From Ustilago trichophora (Eukaryota; Basidiomycota; Ustilaginomycetes; Ustilaginales; Ustilaginaceae), in the NCBI GenBank assembly GCA_900323505.1, contig OOIN01000015.1, forward strand, positions 770,541 through 834,540: DNA of 64,000 nucleotides, given 5' to 3'. Below are positions 40,491 through 51,755 of this stretch, piece after piece. The notes under the pieces are model-generated. The model was given only the letters and a program-made list of their open reading frames with translations, was not told where the DNA came from and made no database searches. The position numbers and the translations under genes are program-made. How positions within the stretch are numbered: position 1 is the first letter of the stretch; each line of letters begins with the position of its first letter.

Positions 40491-42698
40491 CTACATGCGG
40501 AAGCCAAGGTGGTGTGGAACGTAAGCATAAGCGGCGGCAATGAGAGCCACGGCAATCGAGCCGATCAAGAAGAAGATGGCAAACATCTCTCGCATCAGCC
40601 AGCGCCATTGACGAACAAGCTGTATGTTTTGCTCTTTGTCCTCGGGCACCTCAATGTGGGAGTTCGATTGAGTCTCGACATTCACCCTCTCTCCATTACG
40701 TGCCTCCGAGTTAGCTAGCGAAGGCGAGTGCGAGGGCATTTCGAACTTTGTCCGTTTGTTGCCAAAGCTAAATACGATCAGACGACGCAGCAGAGGTCGG
40801 GCAAGTTCGAGTTTGCGCTTCTCCCAGCCAGAGCGTGGATAGATGGCGCCAAAAAGAATAGGAATCTGCATTCCGAGGAAAGCAATGTCGGTGAGGACCT
40901 CGCGCTTGGCCGAAGAAGCGGGCAGTGCGAGCGAATCTGCCAACGACTTTCCAAGGAGACGGCGAGAGATAGCTACGTGTGCGGACAGCGGCGTGTGGAA
41001 CGGCGGGCGGTCGGCACAAGCAATGAGCACCGGAATGGTGGGGCCTTGCATCCTAGGCCCCACGGCACCCTTCCCATCCTCTTGCTGGCCGTCGAGGATC
41101 TCGACCTTGTTGAATAGGTGGAGGATGGTGCACCACAGCGTGCGATCGGCTGCCTGGGGATCACAAAATGCCCGGCGCAGAAGGGCAGGCTCAATGCCCA
41201 TGTAGAAGCCGACGTGCCTCCAAAGCGCGATGTAGTCCTTGCGTTCCTGCGCGGTAGGAGTGATGCCAATCCTCTGCAGCATAGCAAGAGGAGCGGAGGA
41301 GAATGCACACAGGGTTCCGAGCATGTCCTCCTGGTTGATGGGGACGCCATTCTTTTCGAGATCATAGACCATCTTGTTTGGACCCAAAGTGTCGTTGCTT
41401 TGCCTCTGAGCCAGCTTAAGGACGCGGCGTCGTACGTTGGCATGCAGGAGCCGAACACGAACGGCAGACTGCCAGCCTTGGCCGCCGTTCTCTGGAGGCG
41501 CCGGCGGCGCGTATCCAGCTTTCTGGGTGGTGGAGGCTGAAGTGGGTGATGCAAACGGCGTGACATTGAAGCTCGGAGGGTGGAGACTGCCAGCATTCTC
41601 TACGACGTCTAAAACGAATTGCGTGGTCTCAAGGAGACGATTCCAAGTACGGTCAGCTCGAGGTTTGTCGACGTTGAACATGTTCTTGAGATCTTCAATA
41701 GTAGGCAGCGCGGAAGATTCAGATGATTTGGGATCCTTGCCCCGACCGGCAGCAGAGGGGACGAGATAGGCAGTCTGCTTGAGGACCTCAGTAATTCTTG
41801 GCGATGCGAAGCCACCAGCAAGGCTGAAGTGGAGCAGAACGGTCAGCATGGGACCGGCGTAGCGGTAAAAGACATCCTGGCCGTGTCGTAGTACCTCGGC
41901 CTCGGCTTCAAGCTCTTCAAGCTCGTCCTGTGCGTCTATCGGACTATATCCACTTGGAGACCAGATGGGAAGGGTGCGTGATGGCTCCTCTTGGCTCGTG
42001 GAAGAGTACCGAGGCCATTGCTCCAGACTGTTGACCGCTCGAGAACCGTAGCGCGACTGATACCAATCGAGTCCCAGGGCGCCGGCACCAGGCGGAGGTC
42101 TGCGGTCGATGGCGTTCCAAAAATGACAGGTTGCCCGGTCGCCTTTGGACGTGTTCTTGGTTGATGCTTGGTCAAAGATCTTTTGCAAAGTATCAGTGGA
42201 GGCTTGCTTATCGGGTGCGCGGAGCGAGTCGAGGTACTCGAGAGCATTGTCGGCAGTGGGATCACCATAACGACGGAGCTGTTCGAGCTTGTGGGGGTGC
42301 AGACACTGTTGATCCCATTCGGCAATACGATCCCAGGCCTCAATCATGTCGCCATCCTTGACAGCGTTGGGCAAATTCCAGTTGACCTGCTTTTCATGCC
42401 TAAGCCCTGCACGTTGGGCGCGCCACTTGAGAGTGGTGGAAGCTTGAATGCGGGACCAAATTGAGTTGGTGAGCGGCAACGGTGCTTCCGCTTTCGAGAA
42501 GAGGTAGTCAGTAGGCGAAGAGCGGTATGGTCGATGGACGAGCGTTACGTAAATCTGGCAGACGACCTCGACAGCCATGTGTCTAGCAGCGGGGACCAAC
42601 AAAAGGAGCAGAGCAAAGATCGCAGTCCAAGCGAAGGTAGGCGTGCACAGCTGTGCAAGCACATCGCCTTCAAGCTGAGAGAGGGAGATACCGAGCAT
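40491..42698 (-). CDS. MpaB/latex-clearing-protein type (DUF2236) haem oxygenase-like membrane protein
   Basis: 735 residues, ATG start, single exon. The DUF2236/MpaB core is visible: YRYAGPMLTVLLHFSLAGGFASPRI (H290), a segment VRLLHANVRRRVL, GVPINQEDMLGTLCAFSSAPL, and the family signature ALWRHVGFYMGIEP (H495, the expected haem-ligand region). An N-terminal hydrophobic segment (AWTAIFALLLLLVPAA) and a C-terminal one (IFFLIGSIAVALIAAAYAYV) suggest anchoring at a membrane, probably ER. Known relatives are the mycophenolic acid side-chain cleaving oxygenase MpaB' and bacterial rubber oxygenase Lcp. Substrate here is unknown; no biosynthetic cluster surrounds it. Confidence 0.8.
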   Translation of the reverse strand: MLGISLSQLEGDVLAQLCTPTFAWTAIFALLLLLVPAARHMAVEVVCQIYVTLVHRPYRSSPTDYLFSKAEAPLPLTNSIWSRIQASTTLKWRAQRAGLRHEKQVNWNLPNAVKDGDMIEAWDRIAEWDQQCLHPHKLEQLRRYGDPTADNALEYLDSLRAPDKQASTDTLQKIFDQASTKNTSKGDRATCHFWNAIDRRPPPGAGALGLDWYQSRYGSRAVNSLEQWPRYSSTSQEEPSRTLPIWSPSGYSPIDAQDELEELEAEAEVLRHGQDVFYRYAGPMLTVLLHFSLAGGFASPRITEVLKQTAYLVPSAAGRGKDPKSSESSALPTIEDLKNMFNVDKPRADRTWNRLLETTQFVLDVVENAGSLHPPSFNVTPFASPTSASTTQKAGYAPPAPPENGGQGWQSAVRVRLLHANVRRRVLKLAQRQSNDTLGPNKMVYDLEKNGVPINQEDMLGTLCAFSSAPLAMLQRIGITPTAQERKDYIALWRHVGFYMGIEPALLRRAFCDPQAADRTLWCTILHLFNKVEILDGQQEDGKGAVGPRMQGPTIPVLIACADRPPFHTPLSAHVAISRRLLGKSLADSLALPASSAKREVLTDIAFLGMQIPILFGAIYPRSGWEKRKLELARPLLRRLIVFSFGNKRTKFEMPSHSPSLANSEARNGERVNVETQSNSHIEVPEDKEQNIQLVRQWRWLMREMFAIFFLIGSIAVALIAAAYAYVPHHLGFRM

Positions 42699-43811
42699 GG
42701 CAGGGGAAAAAGTGTGTTCTTGCGATCTTGGTAAGGCTGTGGAAAATTTGGAAGTGGATATGTTATCTGGATCAGATGAGCTGAAGGACCAGAGTGGCGT
42801 TGGTGGAAGCGTCCTTTTAATGTTGGCCGATCGCTGGCTAGTGCACCCTGTGATCAGATGCAGCCCATATGGATGACGTGGAATGTCTATCGACGCTCTG
42901 CCGACTGAGAGCGGTGTTGGATGCTTGATGGATGAGGACTGGCCTACATGGCATCACAGCGAGGTACTGTGATCACAGAAGCCGGCTACGAATGAGACCG
43001 ATTGCCGACGGTCACAGAGACCTTGCAACTGAGCGTGACAGGAAGAGCAAAGGAGGGTTCGAGCCACGAGTCTAGGCAAAACGAAGCAACGGTCAAGCTT
43101 CGGGCAGGAAGGATGATACAGTTCGGGAGGCAAGCCGAAGCTGAGGATCTATCGAAGAGCGCATGAAGGGGGAAGACAAACGTACCACAAAGGGTCCTAG
43201 CTCAGGACAGTACAGTACTTTACAGTACAGTACATTCACGCCCCGGCTCGGCCAAGAGAGCGAGAGGCCACCTTCTTCTTGGCCCAATAGCGCATGACCT
43301 CAAGAGCGTGCCACTTTCAACAGAGGCGACTGCTTCGCTTCGCTTAGCGTAATCCTGACTAGCTTGCTCAGCATCAGTAGAAGAGGACAGAAAAACCTGA
43401 GGGAAAAAAAAAGTGGAGAGAAGACATGTTTTATGCAGGGTCCGGACTCGTGAAAAGAGAAGAGTGATGATGTGGAAGGTTTCCTTTCACGTCCCAATTT
43501 ACTGGTAACAATGGTTCGGATGGTACCATCCGATGGTGCATGCCGAAGATGCTGTGCGGGGTAAATGTCGGTGATGGCTCTGAAAGAGTTAGCGCGGCCT
43601 CAACTCGTTGGCTTGAGCAGAATCGGTATCGCTTTGCTCTGTGCCAGAGCGTGAATGGAAGCCCATTTATGCAGCAACAGAGCAAGTACAATGCAGTATC
43701 TGGCCTGGTCACGGTGCGCGAGTGGCTGCACACGTGTTGATGGGTGACCTTCTCGCCAGCTCTCGAAGACGTTAGCACACCGACAAACCATTGCATGATG
43801 GCATTTCAGCC
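42699..43811. other. Intergenic region, about 1.1 kb
   Basis: Upstream of the MpaB-like gene. It contains a cluster of overlapping CAGTAC/TACAGTAC motifs at about 43203-43236. No gene seen. Confidence 0.5.
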
Positions 43812-44518
43812 GAAATGACCGGCTGGACAAGCCGAGCATGGCTCAATTTTAAGCACGTTGTAAAGCTTCCCAACCAGATAGCCCATGGGCCCCAAACGAA
43901 CGGACACAAAGTGCTGCTGGAGCTCTGGTACAGGCGTGCCATGGCGCAGGGCATCAGCAACCAGTCTAAATGGGACTTCTTGATTCCCGTCTACGAGACT
44001 GACGAATGGGAGACGAAATGTTTGACAAGGATCGGCTATCTTATGTAGCAATTCAGGTCCAGAATTGCATTCAGCCATCTGATACGGCAGCTCTCAAGGC
44101 TGACGTCGGTCCCACACTACGCGTTAGCGACAGTCGCATCAAGCAATGTCTGGAGCTCGTCATCGACCTAAGATCGGCAGCAACCTGCTGCGTCTACACG
44201 CTACCGGCGCCTCCAAGCTTGGCCCTTGAGCAACGGCAAGGATTGGTGCGCCACAATATGCTCATGGGGGGTGCGACTCTCTCTGTGCTGACCATATTGA
44301 CGGCGCCGGCAAGGAACCAGGCAGGCATCTTGATTGGCAATACCGACTCTTTGGACACGCTTGAATTTGATGAAGAACATGTCAAATACGTGCACAACGT
44401 CGAGGACAAGGGTGAGCACCAGCGGGCATGGAGGGATGCACAAACCAGGGTCGACGGCGCGCTCGTCTGCGTCACGCAGCTGCCAGAGGGCGGAGACGGG
44501 GACCTCGACATCTCTTAG
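43812..44518 (+). pseudogene. Relic of the C-terminal nuclease part of the Crinkler-like NTPase family
   Basis: Translated in two frames it matches the last ~250 residues of the 53.9-57.2 kb gene: SRAWLNFKHVVKL against DRAWLNFKHIVRL, AMAQGISNQSKWDFLIPVYE against AAAQGISNQPGWDLLIPVYE, then after a frameshift near 44000 LSYVAIQVQNC against LSYVAVQVKNC, and GNTDSLDTLEF against GNTNSRDTIDF. No N-terminal NTPase part precedes it. The putative catalytic Lys of the QVK motif is Gln here. Truncation, frameshift and loss of that residue together indicate a dead copy. The match ends with a stop at 44516. Confidence 0.85.
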
Positions 44519-45194
44519 GCGGTTTTAGTTTGGCTGCAGTAGGTCCAAATTCAGTCTTCAGTCTTGGTACGACCAATGCCAATGGATGCGTTAGGCTAAG
44601 GACACTGAGGAAACGCCTGTAGGATAACATTAAAAGTCATCCAAGCCGGCGCCCGCGATGCGACTTGATGGAGGCTAAGCAGCGCGATTGCTGCTTCGAC
44701 GTTACATGCATTCTTGGCGACTCTGCTTGAAAGGATAGTGAACCCGGTTGACACTTGGCCTATATTTCTTCATGACTCACTCCCTTTCAACTTTCACGCA
44801 GCCTGGGCAAGATTCAAACCTGATCGCATCCTCGCACTTTTCGTGGTAGTTAAGCTGAAATGCGGCAGTAACTTTGGTGCCAGGATCGCTTTGGGTAACC
44901 CGAACCGAATTCTTCCTTGAACATCCTGCTAGTGTTGTGAGCCTGGCGCGATGAGCACGTGCGGAAATGTCCGAGCTTGACAGCTGCACAGTCGATCGCA
45001 TAGCGACAGCCTCAATCTTGATCCCTTATGTTGAGAGGGAAGCAGGCATCATGGAGTAAAATAAGATGAAAGCATGAGGCGGCTCAGGGGTATATTGCAG
45101 TTGAAGTCGTGCCTAGCGGGTGGAGATGATCGGGTCATACAGCTGGAACCTGCAGCTGGCCATAGCTGGAACGAGTCTGGTCTATAAGGATACT
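44519..45194. other. Intergenic region
   Basis: Downstream of the relic and of the GT69 gene. Nothing recognised. Confidence 0.5.
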
Positions 45195-46922
45195 CTATAA
45201 TGTTTTCCAACCGCTGCGAAGTGCGTCTGCGCAATCGTCCTCCTTGCGGCCGAGCTCTGCGAAGAAGCCGAACAAGGAATGACTGATCAAATCTTGCCAG
45301 ATACGACTCCAGAGGTTGACAATGTTGGAGCGCATGATCCAGTCGTACATTAGATAATCGCTGTATTGATAAGCTACGAGGGGATCACAGTCAAAGTGAA
45401 GGTCGAGTCAGCTACTGCCATGGCGAACGCATGGAAAGAAGAAGAGGAGGGAGCATGCCGAACACTTACTAGCTACCGCCTTGGGGTTGACAAAGATGAG
45501 AGGGCGCTGCTTGCTGCGAACATGAATGTCGTAGCTTGGTAGAAGGCACTCGGAGACAAGGCATTCGGGATGTGTGCGGAAGCGAATAGGCCCATCGTCT
45601 ACACCAGATGTCGTGGTGGCGTTGTTATCGTCTTGGCTGGCAGGGAGGAACCACTTTGCATCAAACGCTGTCATGCCGTTCCAGCAGCTGTTGACAGGGA
45701 TTGCGTCGCCTTTGCGCAAGCTAGAGATGTCCTGCTCGCGCTTGAAGTAAGGCCACAATGGTGTTGGACGATTTCCTTCAACGTCGCGCATCACCCAGCT
45801 AGTGAAGGTGAAGATGAGGACAGGTGTGGAAGGGTCAATGCGGTGCGGGTTGATAATTAGCAGTCGGACAGGAAGGAGAGCTGTGACGTCGTTGATACTT
45901 ACGTGTCGTAGAAGCCCAGGGGAAGATAGTCGAGAGCGCAGACTTGGTCGAAGCGCCCTTCATTGGTTGAGAGGAGCTCCAAAACCGATTCTATCGTCTC
46001 GTATGGTCAGATTGGGGACGTGATGTCAGCACGGAAGCCGGCAAACCTTTGATGCTGTACGTCAAGACTACGTACCTGGACGGAAAAAGATATCGTTGAG
46101 CCAAATAACTTTGGAAAAGGTGCGGTCGTGGAGGCCATAAATGCTGTCCTGTATTGGGCTGAGAGCTTCATTCCTGATGATGGCGAGTCGCTCTATGCGT
46201 TCGAGGTCCTCTCTACGATTGTTGTCGAGCATGCGAATGCGATTCTGAATGCCGCGAAGGTCGAGGTCGTGTTGGAGCAAGGAGAGATGGTACTTGGTGT
46301 GGTCCTTGGAGTTGCTCTCGTATATGGAGATGTATACATTTTCGTCGCCAAGGTGATGTACGAGCTGAAGGAGGGACTCGGAAAAGTTGGGGAAGAGGTG
46401 CTCCGAGTTGTAGAGGTTGACAGCGATGAAGACAGTCTGGTTGGTGTTTGGTGCCGAAGTGAAGTCGGAGAGACCGCGACGTGGGCTGACGGTGAACGTC
46501 CTCCAAGTGACGGTGCAAAGTAGAGTGAGGAGAAGAGCTGCTTTGAGATGGTCTCGCGTAGTGGGGCTGTGTGTATAGTATCTGGAAGCGATGGCAGCAA
46601 AGGTCGAGATGGTGGCGGCTGGCAGGCCTATCCAGACAAGGGCGAGAAAGACGTGTAGCGTTGAGAACATGTGGAAGTAGATATGCGCGATGATCGAGGT
46701 GATGATGGGCAAGCCGACGAGCAAAGGGACGAGGCCGGTGGAAGATTTTTCAGCGAGGTCGCCTAGACGACGGGCCCATGGTGCCGAGTGCCACAAGCGT
46801 TTGTCTAGCGAGCCTGGTGTGGTGTAGAAAAGGTCGTCCTCGGCATCATCATGGGCTTGGTAGGGTGAAGCCTCTGCTTGAAGAGGAAGCAGAGGTAGCT
46901 TCTGGGAATGTTGGTGGATCAT
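45195..46922 (-). CDS. GT69 family alpha-1,3-mannosyltransferase (CMT1-like), four exons
   Basis: Exons on the minus strand: 46922-46076, 45990-45903, 45798-45470, 45373-45195; introns 85, 104 and 96 nt with donors GTACGT, GTAAGT, GTAAGT and acceptors GATAG, ACTAG, CGTAG. Phases agree and give 480 residues ending GWKTL. Start is the ATG at 46922 (MIHQHSQKLPLL); an upstream TTG is ignored. Three hydrophobic segments (LVPLLVGLPIITSIIAHIYF, LHVFLALVWIGLPAATI, AALLLTLLCTVTW) precede the catalytic domain: VFIAVNLYNSEHLFPNF, VYISIYESNSKDHTKYHL, VIWLNDIFFRP, FDQVCALDYLPLGFYDTWVMRD, SCWNGMTAFDAKWF. This is the cryptococcal Cmt1/Cap59 family, Golgi mannosyltransferases of surface glycans. Exon 4 is the least certain. 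Confidence 0.85.
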
Positions 46923-48355
46923 GAGATTTTTAGCGACAAAGTGGAGAGATGGTGGAGATGGAAGGAAAGGGAGGTAGCGAGGCGAGGTGGGCAGGGCAAA
47001 CAGGAAAGGATGGTGTAGCGTATGCTCAGGCAAGAGGTTGACCGGCTGGACGCCGTGTGCGGAGTCTGTAAGTGTGAGGCGAGGCGAGGCGAGGCGAGGC
47101 GAGGCGAGGCGAGGAGAAAGGGATGGCAGTTACAGTACGCACACTCGATTGATTTTATTTGTATTTTTGCTTGTTCATATGCATGGTGTCTAGGAAGGAA
47201 ACGCCTTGGGCATGCAAGAGCGAACAGAGCCTGTGGATATGGCAAGCGTCGCTTGTGATAAAGGGCATGCAGGAAGCTGCTGGTCGGTGGGATGGTGCAC
47301 AAGGAAAGTGGGATCCGGTAGGCGCGAGATCAGAGCGGCGACGAAACGGTGGCCAGAGCGAGCAGACGGCTCAAGCATGGCGGATGCGGTCGCGCAAAAC
47401 GAGCAAAGCATGCTAACTTAGCTGTACAGTAAGTCGGTTGAACAACTAAGTCCTCCTCCTTTGGAGAAACCCTTTGGAGAAGGTTTCGGAGGGTCTGGAA
47501 GCACCAAAGGTTTTGGCGGTGCTCTCTCTCTGCATGAACGCGCGCTGTTTTCTGCGGGGAGCTGCCAGCACGAGAAGAACAAGGCTGTGCTAGAGACAAG
47601 GTTTTACTCCCAACACCCATCACAATTTTTCTTTTTCGCTTAGATATCTGACAGCTGATCCACCGAGCCTTTTCCGTTTCAAAACAAAATTTAAAGCTCA
47701 CCTTCAGGTTTCAGTAAAGTGGCACACGCCAAGAAGCAAACGTGGTTCTCCAAGAAAGGAATCAAAATCTCAAAATGTCTGGCGCGAGATCAGATTTGAA
47801 ATTCCAGGGTCCAGCTTCGGCGTGGTTGGTTTCAAAAGATGCACTCTCACAAATACAAAATCTCGAGTGGCCACGAAACAAGCTGCACAACCGCCGGCTC
47901 CCCAAAACAGTAGCCAGTACTGTACTGTACACAACCCTACGCCCTGTGCCTTTTTTCTTTTCTTTTTAGATCACCGGAACAGCCAACCGGGAACAACTTT
48001 CTGCCAGCGTAAAGCTCACAAAGTGTAATGAAGGCTGCCGTAAGCCGTCTACGGCTCTCATGTCCGCTGCCGATGCCAGGCGCGCGCGCCCTTTTCATTT
48101 TCTTTTAGCTGCAACCCAGCAAGCCAGATCACCGATTCTGCTGTTTCTACCGATCTGGTGCCGTCCAAAATAGCGATGCTTTCTCTTCAGAAGCAGAGAC
48201 GCGCGCGCGCGCGCGCTCCGAGGCAACAACACATTTGATGGGCTGGTCAGGGTCCAAGATCATCATCAGTCATACTGAATGAGCCTTGCCTACCATCATA
48301 ACTCTGACGTTATCCCCTCACCCATCCGAACCATCATCGAGCCACTTTCGACAAA
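46923..48355. other. Divergent intergenic region, 1.4 kb
   Basis: Between the GT69 (-) and YeeE-like (+) genes. It contains seven perfect GAGGC pentamers (47076-47110), a TACTGTACTGTA motif near 47913-47927 and a (CG)n tract near 48200-48216. No gene seen. Confidence 0.55.
47076..47110 (+). repeat. GAGGC pentanucleotide tandem repeat (7 units)
   Basis: Seven perfect copies, then a GAGGA variant; it lies about 150 bp upstream of the GT69 start codon, in its probable leader or promoter. Confidence 0.95.
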
Positions 48356-49770
48356 ATGGCAGCTGGACTCGCAGACTTCACTCCCTTTCACAGCTTGGCT
48401 GGCGGGCTGATGATGGCCGCATCACTTCACACGCTCCTCTCCAAATTGGGTTTGGTGCTTGGCATTTCAGGTTTCTTCCATTCGACCGTCTCCTCGACAT
48501 TAGGCACAGCAAGACAGAACAAATCAGACCCATCTACTTCCATCTTTCCTCTAGTCGCTCCATACTTTACCACCGGCATCTTTCTTGGAGGCCTAGTTCT
48601 TGGCTTGGCCCGTCCCAGCATCGAGGCTGGCCTTGGCGTGCCCATCCTCGATAGCGTCACCACCGCCAAGCATGCCTCCCTTCTTTCTATCGCCACACTC
48701 GGTACTCTCGTGGGCTTCGGTACCAAGGTGAGTACTCTTTCGAGTCCTTTGCCGTCTGCCTTTCAAACAAACAAGACTAAAACGCTGCTTTTCCTTTGCG
48801 TTGCGCTTCTAGCTTGGCAATGGCTGCACTTCCGGTCATTTTCTTTGTGGTCTCTCGAGGCTCTCCGTAAGATCCTTGGTTGCGACTGCAACCTTCTTTG
48901 GCGTCGCCGTTCTCACTCATGTTTCTCTCGTTTCAAAAGCAGCTGTTCAGGTCTCAGCGCTCAAGTCGACGTTTGCCAGCCATTTCCCCACCAGCTTTCC
49001 GCAGCCTGACTTTGCAACATTGCTAGCTCTTCAAGTGCCAGCCTTCGTCTATCGCACAGTGCCCCAACTGCTGGGCGCCACTGAATCAGACGCAAGTCTG
49101 GAACGCAAGAAAGCTGCTCAGCTGCTGGCAGCCAAGATCACGGCCTTAGCTGTTGGTGTCCACTTCAGCTTCGCTCTCGGCGTCAGCGGCATGATGAGGC
49201 CTTCCAAAGTCCTCGGCTTCCTTTCTTTGTCACCAGAGCTAATCTCATCGGGTGCATGGGATCCGTCGCTTGCAATGGTAGCCATCGGTGGTATCATCCC
49301 CGCTTCTGTCGCCTACTTTCGTCATGTCAAGCCCAAGCAGCATGCGCTACGTCGGGCTGCCTCCCAGTCCGCTTCTAAAAAAGCTGACAAGTCTGACGAT
49401 GATGCGCGCCCCGAGTTCTCACTGGTCGCTCCGGAATGGCGGACGCCCGCAAACCCTTTCAAGATTGATGTCACGCTCATCATCGGATCCGCTCTCTTTG
49501 GTCTTGGATGGGGAGCAACAGGCTTGGTAAGTACAGTGCGAAAAGCACGCTCTAGGACATGCTGTTTCTCGACTGTAATGCCTTGGCTGAATGTTGAGAC
49601 CGCTTTTTGCCTTTCTTTGCTCATCTGTACAGTGTCCGGGTCCAGCGCTCGCTTCGCTCTCATCCGTGGCAACCGAAGCCATCCCGCAGCGCAGCCTGTC
49701 CGCTGTTTCGGAACTGCTTGTCTTCGTTGCGTCGATGGCAGCTGGCGGACAAGTCGCCAGCCGGCTCTGA
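48356..49770 (+). CDS. YeeE/YedE family sulfur (thiosulfate) transporter, three exons
   Basis: Exons 48356-48727, 48813-49526, 49633-49770; introns 85 and 106 nt, donors GTGAGT and GTAAGT, acceptors TTCTAG and GTACAG, both phase 0; 407 residues ending GGQVASRL. Start [20 protein letters not shown]. The family's two signature cysteine motifs are intact: GNGCTSGH at the start of exon 2 (Cys about 128) and CPGPA at the start of exon 3 (Cys about 363), with GLGWGATGL just before the second intron. Many small hydrophobic helices throughout. Bacterial YeeE moves thiosulfate through a row of cysteines; a sulfur-compound uptake role here is inferred. The family is mainly prokaryotic, so ancient transfer is possible. 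Confidence 0.88.
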
Positions 49771-50031
49771 CACCTTCTCCACATTCACGCTTTCTTCTCG
49801 CCCACGAGAAGACCAGGATCACAAATGCGCATTCACATTTGCTCTTCACAACACTTGTAACCTAACAGCGTCACCCCTCGCTCATTCAACTTGCGTTTAG
49901 CAACTTGCATTCGGTAATCAAACAACAGGTATGAAGCATCATGTCAGATCATCGGCAAGTATCAAACTTCAAGGTCCCAAGAGGCTTGCATCACAGGACC
50001 CACCGCTCGCATCAATCGACAAAGGCTGGCT

Positions 50032-51011
50032 CTAAGAAGAAGTGTAAGTGAACTTGACAGAGATGGGGGTATGGTCGGCAAGAGGGTTGCCAGAGGCATC
50101 GGTGAATTCCTTGCCCAAGTACTGCCAGTCACTCGGCTTCAAGGTCACCGTCTTGCCGTTCTTGTAGAACACCTTGTCAACAACCTCACAGTTGGTGGTG
50201 GTCGGAATAGGCGAAGAGCAAAGCAAAGCGGTATCTGTCGAGGCGGGAGCCTTTCCGGATCGGACGAGCTGGACCCAGGTGTCGGTGAGCTTCGTCTGCG
50301 ACAGGAACGAGAGTAGATTGTCCTTGGGTCGGGTGTAGCGGCTGTTGGTGTCGCCCATGACAATGACTGCACGGCCAGCAGGGTCGGACCGATCGGTAAT
50401 GGCCTTTGCGACTTGGTTGAAGTTCGAGTTACGAGCGGTCGAGTCTCCATCGTCGTCTCCAGCATCCATGTGCAGGTTGAACACGTCAATCTCGCCACCA
50501 GTAGGCAGCTGGAGTGTGACAGCTGTGTAGCCCTTGGGCGTGAGGCAATCACCTTCGTTTAGATTGCATTTGTCCCACTTGACACGAGTAATGTCCTTCA
50601 TAGGAATCGTGCTGAGTGTGTTCAAGCCGGAGCCGAAGGGAACGCCTCCAGAAGTCGGTGTGCGGTAAGGATGATCATCATTGTTGTAGATGTAGGCATG
50701 GTAGTCAAAGTCCTGTTGTGAACATAAAACCATGATCTTCGTTTTAAAATTGTTTACACAGTACAGCCTGACCTGGATCAAAAGCTTACCTCTTGCACAT
50801 TGATGAGTTCGTAATTGTACTGAGCAAATTTCCTTCCGATCGCGATCGAGTTCGCCTTCTTGTCGCTGTCGCCGTTGCTATTCAAGACAGCGGGAAGTCC
50901 GGCAACGTTCATGGTGACTGCGGTCAAGCTGCCCGTCGCAGTTGGAGCTGCCGAAACCACAGACGACAGCTTCAAAAGTGAAACCAGTGCGAGGAGGGAA
51001 ACGCTTAGCAT
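50032..51011 (-). CDS. Secreted endonuclease/exonuclease/phosphatase (DNase I-like) superfamily hydrolase, two exons
   Basis: Exons 51011-50790 and 50712-50032, intron 77 nt (GTAAGC...AACAG, phase 0); 300 residues. Residues 1-22 are a signal peptide (MLSVSLLALVSLLKLSSVVSA). Catalytic landmarks of the EEP fold are in order: MNVAGLP, NVQE (E74), FNLHMDAG (H155, D157), VMGDTNSRY (D195, N197) and the terminal ADHTPISVKF (D287, H288). Such secreted fungal proteins include sphingomyelinase-like, phosphodiesterase-like and nuclease enzymes; the substrate cannot be told from sequence. The intron falls directly after the catalytic Glu. No GPI signal is visible. Confidence 0.85.
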
Positions 51012-51755
51012 GATTGTTTGTGCCGGGACCGATGAGTGTCGAGACGTATGTGCGGTGAATTCTTGTCCAGAAGACTTTCGATTCCAGATACCTCTTTATT
51101 TATGAGCTTCGGGTGAGTTGCAGATGAAGATATCGTATCTGTCTTGTCCCCACATTCCCATTGACAGTGCCATGCTCCTTGCAGTCAGAGGCAGATCGGA
51201 ATACCGAGGACCGACTCTGAGGTTGCGCTGATCAAGGTGTGAGGGCTAGAGATCTCCGAGCTTTATCGAAAAGGCAGTATTTGGACAGATTCTGCACAAG
51301 ATTGATAGGGCAGCAGAGGCCACACAGTAATGTGTTGCATGCGCACTGTGCATTAGCGCCTTTGACACAGCACTGTCGTGTTTTCATGCAGAAACTTACA
51401 GCAGAAAGAGGAGAGCTTGGCACACGTTGGTTCCGAGCTTGCCTTGCCGATCTTCGATTTCTCAGCAGATCCCTGATCGCAGTGTCAACGTGCTCCCCTT
51501 GACTCCACAAGGTCCCACCTACTGGTGAAGACTGTTTCGATGACAGACGAGTCTCTTGCTTTTGGCATGAGTGCTCTAGCATGCGCTTGCCGGTCGGCAA
51601 TCATGGAACGTGCTCCGGCAAGCGTTCGCCCCTTTGCCGATTCCCGTCATTCTCAGCCTGTAAGCTTCAGTATCTTGCTCCGAAGTAAACGATCATTGAA
51701 GAATGAAAACAACGAATATTCCGTGTTGGCAGGCATGTTCATAGAGGACAAACAT
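51012..51755. other. Intergenic region, nothing evident
   Basis: Upstream of the secreted hydrolase and downstream of the Rad1/REC1 gene. No gene or repeat recognised. Confidence 0.5.
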
